From: Scatosoma sp045650185
Lineage (GTDB): Bacteria; Bacillota; Clostridia; Christensenellales; Borkfalkiaceae
Direction: 5' to 3'
Assembly (NCBI GenBank): GCA_045650185.1
Contig: JAZRQY010000018.1
Span: forward strand, 1 to 57,551
Length of the DNA stretch: 57,551 nt
Part shown: piece after piece, positions 7,902-16,168 of the stretch
Layout of the letters: the number at the start of each line of letters is the position of its first letter
How positions within the stretch are numbered: position 1 is the stretch's first letter
Made by a program: the position numbers and the translations under genes
The notes under the pieces: model-generated
Seen by the model: only the letters and a program-made list of their open reading frames with translations
Told to the model about the DNA's origin: nothing
Database searches by the model: none

Positions 7902-8642
7902 ATGAAAATAACACAAGAAAAAAGAGTTTTGGAAATTTTAGAAACACAGCAATACGCTTCCGTGGACGAATTGTCCGCTGTTTTGCACGTCAGCACCTCC
8001 ACCATTCGCCGTACGCTGGAAGTATTGCAACAGAAAGGCTTGGTGACGAGAACGCACGGCGGCGTAAAAATCAACGGCGACAACAATTTTTCGCCCAGTT
8101 TCACTTTCCGTATCCACCAAAACAGTTTTGAAAAGAAAAAGATTGCGCTTTCCGCAATCAAGCTCATCAAAAACGGGGATATTATCTTTTTGGACGGATC
8201 TACTTCCGCTTTTTATATCGCAGAATACTTAAAAGAATTTAAGAATATTCGCGTAGTCACCAACGGGATTGATACCCTTTCGCTTTTGGCGAAATATAAT
8301 ATTCTTGCCTATTCCACGGGCGGTCAGGTTTCCACGGAAAACCCTTCCGTTTTAGTCGGTCGATACGCCGAAGATACAATCGGCAACTTCCACGCGGACA
8401 TTGCTTTTTTCTCTGCCCAAGCCATGGATAACGACGGCGAAATTTACGATTGCTATGAGGATGAGATTTTCATTCGTCGCGCCATGATGAAGAACGCCAA
8501 AACAAAAGTCTTTCTTTGCGATAATACGAAAGCCGGAAAAACCGCACCCTATCATCTTTGTTCCTTGAAAGACGTTGACTACGTCGCAAGCAACCAACCG
8601 TTGCCAAACTCTATTTCTACTGAAAAATTTTTGACTTTATAA
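7902..8642 (+). CDS. DeoR/GlpR family transcriptional regulator
   Basis: The 246-residue protein has an N-terminal winged helix (residues about 1-55, with SVDELSAVLHVSTSTIRRTLEVL as the recognition region) and a DeoR C-terminal sensor fold (IIFLDGSTSAFYIAEYL, VVTNGIDTLSLL, STGGQV). These bind phosphorylated sugars or glycerol 3-phosphate and relieve repression. I chose the ATG at 7902, preceded by AAAGTGAG, because the HTH starts directly after it. An in-frame TTG at 7842 has no ribosome site and lies in the candidate operator. It is divergent from the glycerol-3-phosphate operon and probably controls it. Confidence 0.88.
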   Translation: MKITQEKRVLEILETQQYASVDELSAVLHVSTSTIRRTLEVLQQKGLVTRTHGGVKINGDNNFSPSFTFRIHQNSFEKKKIALSAIKLIKNGDIIFLDGSTSAFYIAEYLKEFKNIRVVTNGIDTLSLLAKYNILAYSTGGQVSTENPSVLVGRYAEDTIGNFHADIAFFSAQAMDNDGEIYDCYEDEIFIRRAMMKNAKTKVFLCDNTKAGKTAPYHLCSLKDVDYVASNQPLPNSISTEKFLTL

Positions 8643-8679
8643 AATCGTCGCTACTACGCGATTTTTTGGAGGTAAATCT

Positions 8680-9813
8680 ATGTTTGAACAAACGAAAGCC
8701 CTTTGCCAGCACTTTTTGAAAATGGGCATTCCCTGTTTTGATCTAATCGTTTATAAGGACGGAGAGTGCGTCCTTAGACATATGGGCGGTTATGCCGACC
8801 CTGAAAACAAGATTCCGATGCAGGGAAAGGAAAAATATCATATCTATTCCTGTTCTAAGCTCATCACCTGCGTGGCGGCGATGCAATTATGGGAGAAGGG
8901 ATTGTTCTCGCTGGAAGACAACCTGTCCGATTACTTGCCCGCTTTCAAGGAAATGACTGTAAAGACGGAAGACGGTGTTCGCAAAGCGAAAAACCCCATC
9001 AAGATTAAGCACTTATTCCAAATGACCGCTGGTATGGATTACGGTATGCATACCCCCGAGCTTGAGGAATATTACAGCATTCCGGGCAATCATTGTCCCA
9101 CGATTGAAACGGTCAATGAGTTCGCCAAAAAACCGCTCGTATATGAACCGGGGGAAGGTTGGAAATACAGCATTGCCCACGATGTACTGGGGGCGCTTGT
9201 AGAGGTAATTTCTGGTGAAAAATTCGAAAACTACGTGAAGACGCATATTTTCGAACCTCTTGGAATGAACGATTCCGACTTTTTGCACCCCCTTGAGGAT
9301 TGGACGGGGTTTGCAAAACAGTACATTTACGATGCCAAGACCGGCAAATTCTCCCCTGCTCTCCGTTATTGGTGTCATTTGGGAAAAGACTTTGCAAGCG
9401 GTGGCGGCGGTTGCACCTCTACCGTTGAGGACTATATCAAATTTTTAGAGGCCTTGCGTATCGGGGACGTTATCTTAAAGAAAGAAACGATTGCCCTCAT
9501 GGCGACCGATCATCTTACGGAACAACAGCGCGCAATGTACTCCAAGGCAGCCAACTTCGGCTACGGCTTAGGTATGCGCACACCCCTCCAAAACCCTGCC
9601 CAAACAGACTTTGGCTGGGGAGGCGCTGCAGGCGCGTACGCCGCCGTCGACCCCGTGAATAACCTCTCGTTCTATTATTCGCAACACGTATTAGAAGCCC
9701 CCAACCGCCACCTGCGCGAATGGCTGTACACCACGATCCGCGCCGACCTGCTTGGCGAAAAAGTGGAAGTTCCGATTGAAACGACGGACACTACGCCAAG
9801 TTTAACCTACTAA
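8680..9813 (+). CDS. Serine hydrolase of the beta-lactamase/class C family (esterase-like)
   Basis: The 377-residue protein has the SxxK motif SCSK (Ser57, Lys60) in YSCSKLITCVAAMQLWEKG, a tyrosine motif WKYSIAHDVLG, and a glycine-rich GWGGAAGA near the C-terminus in place of KTG. These fit the penicillin-binding-protein-like esterase family. No signal peptide is seen, so the enzyme is probably cytoplasmic and an esterase or amidase, not a drug-hydrolysing beta-lactamase. A GGAGG site precedes the ATG. It follows the DeoR regulator by 37 bp and may share its transcript. Confidence 0.85.
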   Translation: MFEQTKALCQHFLKMGIPCFDLIVYKDGECVLRHMGGYADPENKIPMQGKEKYHIYSCSKLITCVAAMQLWEKGLFSLEDNLSDYLPAFKEMTVKTEDGVRKAKNPIKIKHLFQMTAGMDYGMHTPELEEYYSIPGNHCPTIETVNEFAKKPLVYEPGEGWKYSIAHDVLGALVEVISGEKFENYVKTHIFEPLGMNDSDFLHPLEDWTGFAKQYIYDAKTGKFSPALRYWCHLGKDFASGGGGCTSTVEDYIKFLEALRIGDVILKKETIALMATDHLTEQQRAMYSKAANFGYGLGMRTPLQNPAQTDFGWGGAAGAYAAVDPVNNLSFYYSQHVLEAPNRHLREWLYTTIRADLLGEKVEVPIETTDTTPSLTY

Positions 9814-9843
9814 ATTGAACAAATCTTAAAAAGGAGATAACCG

Positions 9844-10542
9844 ATGTTTACTCTGCAACATTTTATTTGGATGGGGATAGCAATATCCTTGATTGTAACG
9901 GCATTGATTTTATTGAAGAAATATAACGTTTCGCCTAAAATCGTTGGGAAAGTGGCTATGATAATAGCCATCGCCGGGAAACTTTTCCACCTGTTTCTTT
10001 CCATAAAAGATACGGGCAACGGTGGGGTAATCCTTCAATCGCAATTAGATTTTCACTTATGCTCTATTCAAGTATATTTACTGATTGCATGCCACCTGAT
10101 GAAGGATGAAAGTAAAATAAACTCTGTAAAAAGTTTTATGGCGCCCACGATGGCAATCGGCGCTTTTCTTGCCTTAATCATTCCAACGGAAGGGGCTGAT
10201 TTTGCAAAACCCAGAGTTTGGCAATATATGATTGTTCATACAAACCTGATGTTTTATGGATTGTATTTAATGATTGTTGAAAAGGTCGATTTATCAAAAA
10301 AAGCTTACGTCAGAAATTTAATTTCACTTTCCGGATTTGCAATGGTTGCGTTAATAATGAATAGTATACTTGAAAGCTACGATACGAATTTCTTATTCTT
10401 AAGAAATCCGCCGATGGAGAATTTGCCCATCTTAAATTTAAACAACGGATATCTCGTATACTTATTGTCGCTTATCCTGATTGCAATAACAATTTTCACC
10501 GCCGTCCATCTGCCATTCATGCTGAAAAAATCCAAAAAATAA
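9844..10542 (+). CDS. YwaF/TIGR02206-like integral membrane protein
   Basis: The 232-residue protein has about six hydrophobic segments (near residues 5-25, 37-52, 70-83, 93-112, 130-147, 155-172 and 200-222) and a basic C-terminus KKSKK. The residues H76/C78 in DFHLCSIQVYL and the overall pattern resemble the YwaF/TMEM164 family, whose role is not established. It starts with an AAGGAG ribosome site 30 bp after the serine hydrolase, so the two are likely cotranscribed. Family membership is tentative. Confidence 0.65.
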   Translation: MFTLQHFIWMGIAISLIVTALILLKKYNVSPKIVGKVAMIIAIAGKLFHLFLSIKDTGNGGVILQSQLDFHLCSIQVYLLIACHLMKDESKINSVKSFMAPTMAIGAFLALIIPTEGADFAKPRVWQYMIVHTNLMFYGLYLMIVEKVDLSKKAYVRNLISLSGFAMVALIMNSILESYDTNFLFLRNPPMENLPILNLNNGYLVYLLSLILIAITIFTAVHLPFMLKKSKK

Positions 10543-10603
10543 GTCCTCTTCCGCAATTTTAACGATTATCGCGGATAGGTCGGAAGAAATTTAATTCAAG
10601 TAA

Positions 10604-10641
10604 TAAAAAAATCGACAAGCCGAAAACTTGTCGATTTTTTT
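10604..10641. terminator. Bidirectional terminator
   Basis: The stem AAAAATCGACAAG/CTTGTCGATTTTT has A and T tracts on both sides. It lies between the convergent membrane-protein gene and the unknown gene at 10661. Confidence 0.88.
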
Positions 10642-10660
10642 TACGTACTCACTACTACGC

Positions 10661-11074
10661 TTATTTCATCAACTTAAAGAAAGCATCGTACGCGCCTTCA
10701 ATGCGAATCCCGTTGTCGTCCAAAATATGCGCAAGGGTAAGAATATCCATAACGGCAGTCTGGTCCTTTTTAATCTTCTTCCAACCCAGATAATCGTCCA
10801 AGGTGAGAATATCCGTGCCGTATTTTTCGTTCACGAAGTTGGAATAATCCTTGTTGACGCAAATTGCTACGCCACCGGAGAACTTAAACAACTGCGGCTT
10901 AAAGAAAATAATGCTGTCAACGCTTTCAGGCGGAAAATTATACCATTCACCGTCGTTTGCCTTCATCGTCAAGTAACCACCGTTCGTAATTCGCCAGCCA
11001 AGCTTTTCCTGCGCAATCTTGTCGGGGGTAAACTTATATCTATTTTTGTCCCAAGTAAAAACTTCTTTGCTCAT
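10661..11074 (-). CDS. Hypothetical cytoplasmic protein, 137 aa
   Basis: I do not recognise this family. The protein has no signal peptide or membrane segment. It is rich in aromatic residues (FTWDKNRYKF, WYNFPPE, IIFFKPQLFKF) and charged residues, consistent with a compact beta-rich fold. The start is well supported: AAGGAG lies 8 bp before the ATG, and a TTGACA-17-TAGACT promoter lies just upstream. The gene stands alone between a bidirectional terminator and a divergent HAD gene. Confidence 0.7.
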   Translation of the reverse strand: MSKEVFTWDKNRYKFTPDKIAQEKLGWRITNGGYLTMKANDGEWYNFPPESVDSIIFFKPQLFKFSGGVAICVNKDYSNFVNEKYGTDILTLDDYLGWKKIKKDQTAVMDILTLAHILDDNGIRIEGAYDAFFKLMK

Positions 11075-11108
11075 ATTGATTTCTCCTTATATCGGTTTGA
11101 TTACCCTT

Positions 11109-11137
11109 AGTCTATCACACTCTTTTAGCCCTGTCAA
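11109..11137 (-). promoter_or_regulatory. Promoter of the 137-aa hypothetical gene
   Basis: On the minus strand TTGACA (complement of 11132-11137) and TAGACT (complement of 11109-11114) are 17 bp apart. Confidence 0.75.
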
Positions 11138-11216
11138 GACCTTCCCAAAAAAAATACCGAAAAATGCCGATTTTTATCCATAATTTCTACCCTTCGCACC
11201 AAAAAGGGATTGCCTA

Positions 11217-11245
11217 TTGACAAAAGCACAAAAAAGTGTTATACT
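11217..11245 (+). promoter_or_regulatory. Consensus promoter of the HAD hydrolase gene
   Basis: TTGACA (11217-11222), 17 bp and TATACT (11240-11245) lie 28 bp before the ATG. Confidence 0.85.
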
Positions 11246-11273
11246 TAAAACACCCTACCAAAAGGAGAACTAT

Positions 11274-12134
11274 ATGAGAAAAAAACCCACCATCGCTTTG
11301 ATGTACGACTTTGATAAAACCCTCTGCACCGAGGATATGCAAAACTACACGTTTATCCCCAACCTCGGCATGACCCCCGACGAATTTTGGGGCGAGGTAG
11401 AGTCTTTCCGCAAGAAGAACTATATGGAAAGCATCTTAGGATATCTGTACTACTCTATGCAGGTTTGCAAAGAAAAAAATATCCCCTTCACCAAGGAATA
11501 TTTGCAATCGGTCGGTAAGGATATTCGATTTTTTAAAGGGGTTCAAAACTGGTTTGACCGTATCAATAAGTACGGCGAATCCATCGGCGTAAACATTGAA
11601 CACTACGTTATTTCCAGCGGCATCAAGGAGATCATCGAAGGTTCTGAAATCAAGGACAATTTCAAGAAAATCTTTGCTTGTCAGTATTATTTTGACAAAA
11701 ACGGCGTTGCCGTTTGGCCGAGAATCGCCATCAACTACACGCAGAAAACGCAATACGTCTTCCGTATCTCCAAGGGGATCTACGACGAAACGGATACGAA
11801 GCGCGTCAACGACAAGATGGGCGACAGAATCATCCCCTATCAGAATATGATTTACTTTGGGGACGGTATCACGGACATCCCTTGTATGACGCTCATCAAA
11901 AAGCAGGGTGGCGTATCCATCGCCGTCTATACCAAGGGGCAAAAGAACAAGGTAACCGACCTACTGCTGGACGATAGAGTCAACTATATCTCCCTCGCCG
12001 ATTATCAGGAAGGGAGCGACTTAGACGCCCTCGTCAAGTGCATTCTACAGAAGATGAAGCTTTCGCACGACCTCTTGTTGAAGCAAAAGCAACAACGCCA
12101 CCGCGAATCGAAAAACAGCGCAGAAAAGGCGTAA
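11274..12134 (+). CDS. HAD-superfamily hydrolase
   Basis: The 286-residue protein has motif I YDFDKTL (Asp12, Asp14), a serine/threonine motif II in YVISSGIKEII, and the metal-binding motif IV YFGDGITDIPCM, so a phosphatase-type HAD active site is complete. The cap is all-alpha (residues about 25-95). The C-terminus is a lysine/glutamine-rich tail. The start is fixed by AAAGGAG 9 bp before the ATG and the consensus promoter. Substrate unknown; phosphoserine-phosphatase-like enzymes are the nearest named group I would compare. Confidence 0.85.
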   Translation: MRKKPTIALMYDFDKTLCTEDMQNYTFIPNLGMTPDEFWGEVESFRKKNYMESILGYLYYSMQVCKEKNIPFTKEYLQSVGKDIRFFKGVQNWFDRINKYGESIGVNIEHYVISSGIKEIIEGSEIKDNFKKIFACQYYFDKNGVAVWPRIAINYTQKTQYVFRISKGIYDETDTKRVNDKMGDRIIPYQNMIYFGDGITDIPCMTLIKKQGGVSIAVYTKGQKNKVTDLLLDDRVNYISLADYQEGSDLDALVKCILQKMKLSHDLLLKQKQQRHRESKNSAEKA

Positions 12135-12166
12135 CCCCCTCCTTCAACGCATATCACTCTGCACAG

Positions 12167-12577
12167 CTACACCTCGTATTTGGCGCAGAGGGAAAGAAGC
12201 TTGCAAAGAGCAACGGAAATTTCCTCCGTTTCATAGACGGACACCGACTGTTCCGTCGAATATTTTCCCACTTCCTTTTGCAATTTATGCAACAAGAGGC
12301 TATCCGCTCCGGATAGCCTCTTTTCAGACAAAGCGTACAACAATTTCCGTGCGTGCAAGAACTTTACGTCCACGGGCAAGCGCGCCTCAGACGCCCCACT
12401 AAGCCCCACCTCCAGACGAGTTCTTATATATTCGTTACGACCGTCAGGCAAACAATTTTGCGCCTGTTTCTCCTGCAGACGAAACTCCATTTCCTTCTCT
12501 CGCTTCCTTTGGAAACGAAGCAACGCAAAAAAGACGAACGCAAACCCTAAACAAGCAACAACCGTCCATATAAACAT
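12167..12577 (-). CDS. Small single-pass membrane protein with coiled-coil, unknown function
   Basis: The 136-residue protein starts with a hydrophobic helix (residues 2-21) followed by a basic, glutamine/glutamate-rich stretch (FQRKREKEMEFRLQEKQAQN) likely to form a coiled coil. I chose the ATG at 12577 because GAGGTG lies 8 bp upstream; a GTG three codons earlier lies inside that site. The ribosome site is the 3' arm of the addA terminator. A 13-bp perfect hairpin with a short T run lies inside the gene at 12294-12322, which is odd for coding DNA. I do not recognise a family. Confidence 0.55.
   Translation of the reverse strand: MFIWTVVACLGFAFVFFALLRFQRKREKEMEFRLQEKQAQNCLPDGRNEYIRTRLEVGLSGASEARLPVDVKFLHARKLLYALSEKRLSGADSLLLHKLQKEVGKYSTEQSVSVYETEEISVALCKLLSLCAKYEV
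12294..12324. terminator. Terminator-like hairpin, possibly for the HAD gene
   Basis: A perfect 13-bp stem (12294-12306 with 12310-12322) has a CTC loop and ends in TTTT on the plus strand. It would end the HAD transcript about 160 bp past its stop codon, but it lies inside the minus-strand gene 12167-12577. Confidence 0.5.
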
Positions 12578-12621
12578 AAAAAGCACCTCTAGGGATAATG
12601 ATATCCAAAACGAGGTGCTTT
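12578..12621 (-). terminator. addA terminator whose stem holds the next gene's ribosome site
   Basis: On the minus strand the arms AAAAGCACCTC and GAGGTGCTTTTT pair around a 22-base loop and end in a T run. The GAGGTG in the 3' arm is also the ribosome site of the 12577 gene, so read-through RNA would hide that site. The loop contains TATCAT, a possible -10 box. Confidence 0.7.
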
Positions 12622-12634
12622 TATACTTTGTTTG

Positions 12635-15600
12635 TTATTCTACGTCCAGCTCGAAACCGTGGTAGATATTGACGAGGGTACAGCGTACCTTTTCCACAGG
12701 AATATGCAAAATCTTTGCAACTGCCATTCGATACAGACGAAGTTGTACGGCATATGTTTTACGCAACGCATCTTCCCCTTTTTGCGAATACTTATAGTCG
12801 ATGATTTCCGCCCAACCGTCGCCCACCGCTAAGAGGTCGATTGCGCCCTGAATGAGCATCTCCTCGTCGCAGGCAGGACAGCCGCCATCCCCCTCTTCGC
12901 CAAGCACGGACAAAACCTCGCTTGACGGCAACGCCGCCATGAATCGCTGTTCCTTATACATCCGCACGTCGCGCAGACGGTGGAAGACTTCGCCTTGCAA
13001 AATCTCCGCCAGCTTTTCAGGTTGCAGTACGAGGAAATACTCCTTGTCCAATACTCCCTCTGCCTGCATCTCAATCAAAGCCTCTGCCGCAAGCGCCGCC
13101 AGCGCCTTCTTATCCCCTTTCAGTCCGTCCAAACGGGCAAAGTCAAAATGCTCTAAGAACGCGTGGTACGCGCTACCAACCAAAGTATCCGTACCATTCG
13201 CGACGCGTTCCGTTTCCTGAACGGATTCGTCGTCGAAATTTTCAAAGAATGCACCCGATTTCTCGCCCGCATCCGTTTCCAGAAGTTTCATCAGCGCCGT
13301 GGGCGAGGTCTTGGCAGGCATATCTTCACAGCCGGAATGGGCGTATTCCCACGCCTGCGCCCGTTCGATTTCCTCGACCAGAGCCTCATCCGCCTCTACG
13401 GCGAGCGCTTGCCTATCCAAGGTAGGTATTTCAATACCTGCCCCGTCCATTTTGTACTTTTCCCAGAGCGAAAAGTCGGTGATATCCTCGTACGACTTCC
13501 CGTAGCGAATATCCGCCCCTTCCGATTCCTCGTCGAAAATCATATGCAAAGCATACTGCGCGCGCGTTAAGGCAACGTAATAGACGTTCAGCTCGTCACG
13601 CACGCATTCGAGCGCCTCTCTGCGTTTATGCAATAGGCGCAAAACGGTGGATGCGCACACCATTTTATGGGTGTCGTACGCCTTGGGCGCTAAGCCATAG
13701 CCGTCCACATACCAAACCTCGTCCCGCTCTCCCTCACGGAAATTACGGCTAAGGTTGGAGGCGATTACTACAGGAAATTCCAGTCCCTTTGAGGCGTGCA
13801 TCGTCATCACACGCACGGCGTTTTCGCCACCGTTTTCACAGTACTTGACGGTGTAATCGAGCATTTTCAACCGAGCCAAAAAATCGTGTACGTCCAAAGG
13901 CTCCGGCGAGCGCGATTCCTCGATAAAGCGGTGAATACGCTTTAAGCAATTCTCCCCGTTGATACCAGCCAGCAAACCGACTTCCATCTGCTTTTCCGCA
14001 ATCACACGGGTCAATACTTCGCCTGCATCAGCAACCTGCGCAAACCTGCGCAAGCCCTCGAAATAGGCAAAGAATTCCTGCAATTTTTTCGACAAATCGT
14101 CGGTATGCGCCGAAATATAATTTCGGCAAGCGGTGCGGAAATTCGCCCTATTGACGCCTTCCTCGTCCTCTTTTCTCTCTTTACTAAGACGTTTTCTTTC
14201 CTCTTCCTCCGCTTTTTCCAGCGCAGTCTGCGCCAGACGAATGGCAACCAAATCGTCCTCGTTCAAGCCACCGATGGGAGAGAGCAACACGCTGGCAAGC
14301 GGAATATCCTGCTCCAAGTTATCTAAGAGGTGCAGTAGGTCAATCAGCGTTTTAATTTCAGGGAAATCGCAGATGTTAATCGGGGCCTCTGAAGACACGG
14401 GCACACCCTCGGCGGACAGAGCCGCAATCACCTCTGCAATGCTCCCCTTCTTCCAGCGGTCAAGCACGGCAATATCCGAATATTGCACCCGTTTGTAAGT
14501 TCCCGATTCCACGTCGTAATATTCGGACATGCGCTCCCGTTCGATAATCTCACGGATTTTCTTCGCCATTTTTGAAACCTTGGCTTTCCGCAAAGCGGCG
14601 TTTTCACGCACAGAGTACACATCCGAAACGGGTTCTTCCTTTTCCTCGTCTTCCTTCCCAACAAAGTGCACCTGCACCCTGCCTACGCCCTGCTCGTATA
14701 GCTCGCCAAACGCCATTACGCCGTCGGTTTTGTAATCGACTTCGCTGTTCTCCGTCGTCATAATCCGTTCAAACTGCTCGTTTACGGCATCCAAAACGGG
14801 GGATACGCTACGGAAGTTTTTACTCAGCAATAAGGCGTTCGCATTCTGGTCGGCTTTAAATTCCGACCATTTTTCCGCAAAGAATTTCGACTTGCTACCA
14901 CGGAAACCGTAGATGGATTGCTTGATATCCCCTACCAAAAAGAGGTTTTTACCCGAAACGCCACGCACGATACGCTCCTGCACCGGATTGACGTCCTGAT
15001 ATTCGTCCACGAATACGTACGAATATTTATTCGCAAATTCCTCGGCGATTTCCTCACGGGTTAAGAGCGCCAAAGCGTAATGCTCCAAGTCGTTATAATC
15101 GAGCACCCCACGCAGCTTTTTCAGCCGCATGTATTCGTCGTCAAAGCGCAGGACGAACTTGGCAAGCGGCTGCGCCAGCTCCGCCGCAAGAGAGAAATTC
15201 TTTCTCTCTTCTTCGCGCGAAGCGACCACTTTGCGTTCCTCGTCGTTCATTTTTTTCTTGATTTTCTTATCCTGCAAGCGCACCATTTGCTCGTAGGCGG
15301 TCAGCACCTCAGGGGCATCCTTATTCGGGTCAACCTTGGGCTTGTTCGGCATCGTTTTCCAAAGCATCGTGGAAAGCGTAAACAAATCGCCTGCATCTAT
15401 CCACTCGTTCAAGACGTCCATCAAAATCCCACAATGCTTGGCAAGGTCCACCCGACCGTATCGTTCAAAGGTGGCGTAAAGGGTGGACAGCTGTTCCCGA
15501 TAGTATTTACACTTTTCGACGTACCACGAAAAGCACTCCTTGCAGATCTCGTCAAAGAGCGCGTCGCTATCCTGCCCCGAAGCAAGCAATTCCTCACGAT

Positions 15601-16168
15601 AGCCCACGTGCGTGCGCACCTTGCTATGCACCTCTAAAATTACCTTGCGCAGGGTATCGTCCTTTTTCTTTCGGAAAAATACGGACAACAGTTTCTTGAA
15701 ATCCTCGTTCTCCTCAGCGTACGCCTTCTCGAAGACGTTTTCCAAGGCGCGGTTTTTCAGCGCCGTCCCGTCTGCATCGTCCTCGGCAATAATCCCAAAG
15801 CGGTTGCCCACGTCCGTTGCATAGAAATGGGTGCGAATGAGCTTTGCGCAGAAGGAGTGAATGGTGGAAATATCCGCTAGCGCCACTTGTCTGTGTTGCG
15901 CCTTCAACCTCTCGCAATTCTCCTTAGAAGTCGCAGGGTCGTTCATTGCTTTCACGAGCGCCTTACGCAGTTTCTCCTTCATGGACGCCGCCGCTTTTTT
16001 CGTGTAGGTGACGGCAAGGATATCCTTTACGTCCACCCCCTCGTCACGAATCAGGCGTATCATCTTTTCAATCATAACCGTCGTTTTACCGCTACCTGCG
16101 GAGGCAGAAACGATGGTTTTACCTTGCGCCTCAATGGCTTTGAGCTGTTCATCGGTAAATCTACTCAT
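12635..16168 (-). CDS. addA: AddA, helicase-nuclease subunit A
   Basis: AddA is the UvrD-type 3'-5' helicase and nuclease half of the AddAB complex, which resects double-strand breaks up to Chi and loads RecA. The protein has 1177 residues, near the usual 1200-1250. Walker A is SASAGSGKTT (about residue 22) and Walker B is VFVDEYQDVNPVQE. Helicase motifs continue to VMTMHASKGLEFPVV and YVALTRAQ. The C-terminal RecB-like nuclease shows GAIDLLAVGDGW and EIIDYKYSQ, with the catalytic D and DxK. The start overlaps the end of addB by 8 bp, so the two are translationally coupled. Confidence 0.97.
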   Translation of the reverse strand: MSRFTDEQLKAIEAQGKTIVSASAGSGKTTVMIEKMIRLIRDEGVDVKDILAVTYTKKAAASMKEKLRKALVKAMNDPATSKENCERLKAQHRQVALADISTIHSFCAKLIRTHFYATDVGNRFGIIAEDDADGTALKNRALENVFEKAYAEENEDFKKLLSVFFRKKKDDTLRKVILEVHSKVRTHVGYREELLASGQDSDALFDEICKECFSWYVEKCKYYREQLSTLYATFERYGRVDLAKHCGILMDVLNEWIDAGDLFTLSTMLWKTMPNKPKVDPNKDAPEVLTAYEQMVRLQDKKIKKKMNDEERKVVASREEERKNFSLAAELAQPLAKFVLRFDDEYMRLKKLRGVLDYNDLEHYALALLTREEIAEEFANKYSYVFVDEYQDVNPVQERIVRGVSGKNLFLVGDIKQSIYGFRGSKSKFFAEKWSEFKADQNANALLLSKNFRSVSPVLDAVNEQFERIMTTENSEVDYKTDGVMAFGELYEQGVGRVQVHFVGKEDEEKEEPVSDVYSVRENAALRKAKVSKMAKKIREIIERERMSEYYDVESGTYKRVQYSDIAVLDRWKKGSIAEVIAALSAEGVPVSSEAPINICDFPEIKTLIDLLHLLDNLEQDIPLASVLLSPIGGLNEDDLVAIRLAQTALEKAEEEERKRLSKERKEDEEGVNRANFRTACRNYISAHTDDLSKKLQEFFAYFEGLRRFAQVADAGEVLTRVIAEKQMEVGLLAGINGENCLKRIHRFIEESRSPEPLDVHDFLARLKMLDYTVKYCENGGENAVRVMTMHASKGLEFPVVIASNLSRNFREGERDEVWYVDGYGLAPKAYDTHKMVCASTVLRLLHKRREALECVRDELNVYYVALTRAQYALHMIFDEESEGADIRYGKSYEDITDFSLWEKYKMDGAGIEIPTLDRQALAVEADEALVEEIERAQAWEYAHSGCEDMPAKTSPTALMKLLETDAGEKSGAFFENFDDESVQETERVANGTDTLVGSAYHAFLEHFDFARLDGLKGDKKALAALAAEALIEMQAEGVLDKEYFLVLQPEKLAEILQGEVFHRLRDVRMYKEQRFMAALPSSEVLSVLGEEGDGGCPACDEEMLIQGAIDLLAVGDGWAEIIDYKYSQKGEDALRKTYAVQLRLYRMAVAKILHIPVEKVRCTLVNIYHGFELDVE

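Noticed and set aside
8680..9813. Antibiotic-hydrolysing class C beta-lactamase
   Set aside because: No signal peptide, YSI in place of YxN and no KTG; fits a cytoplasmic esterase-like serine hydrolase better.
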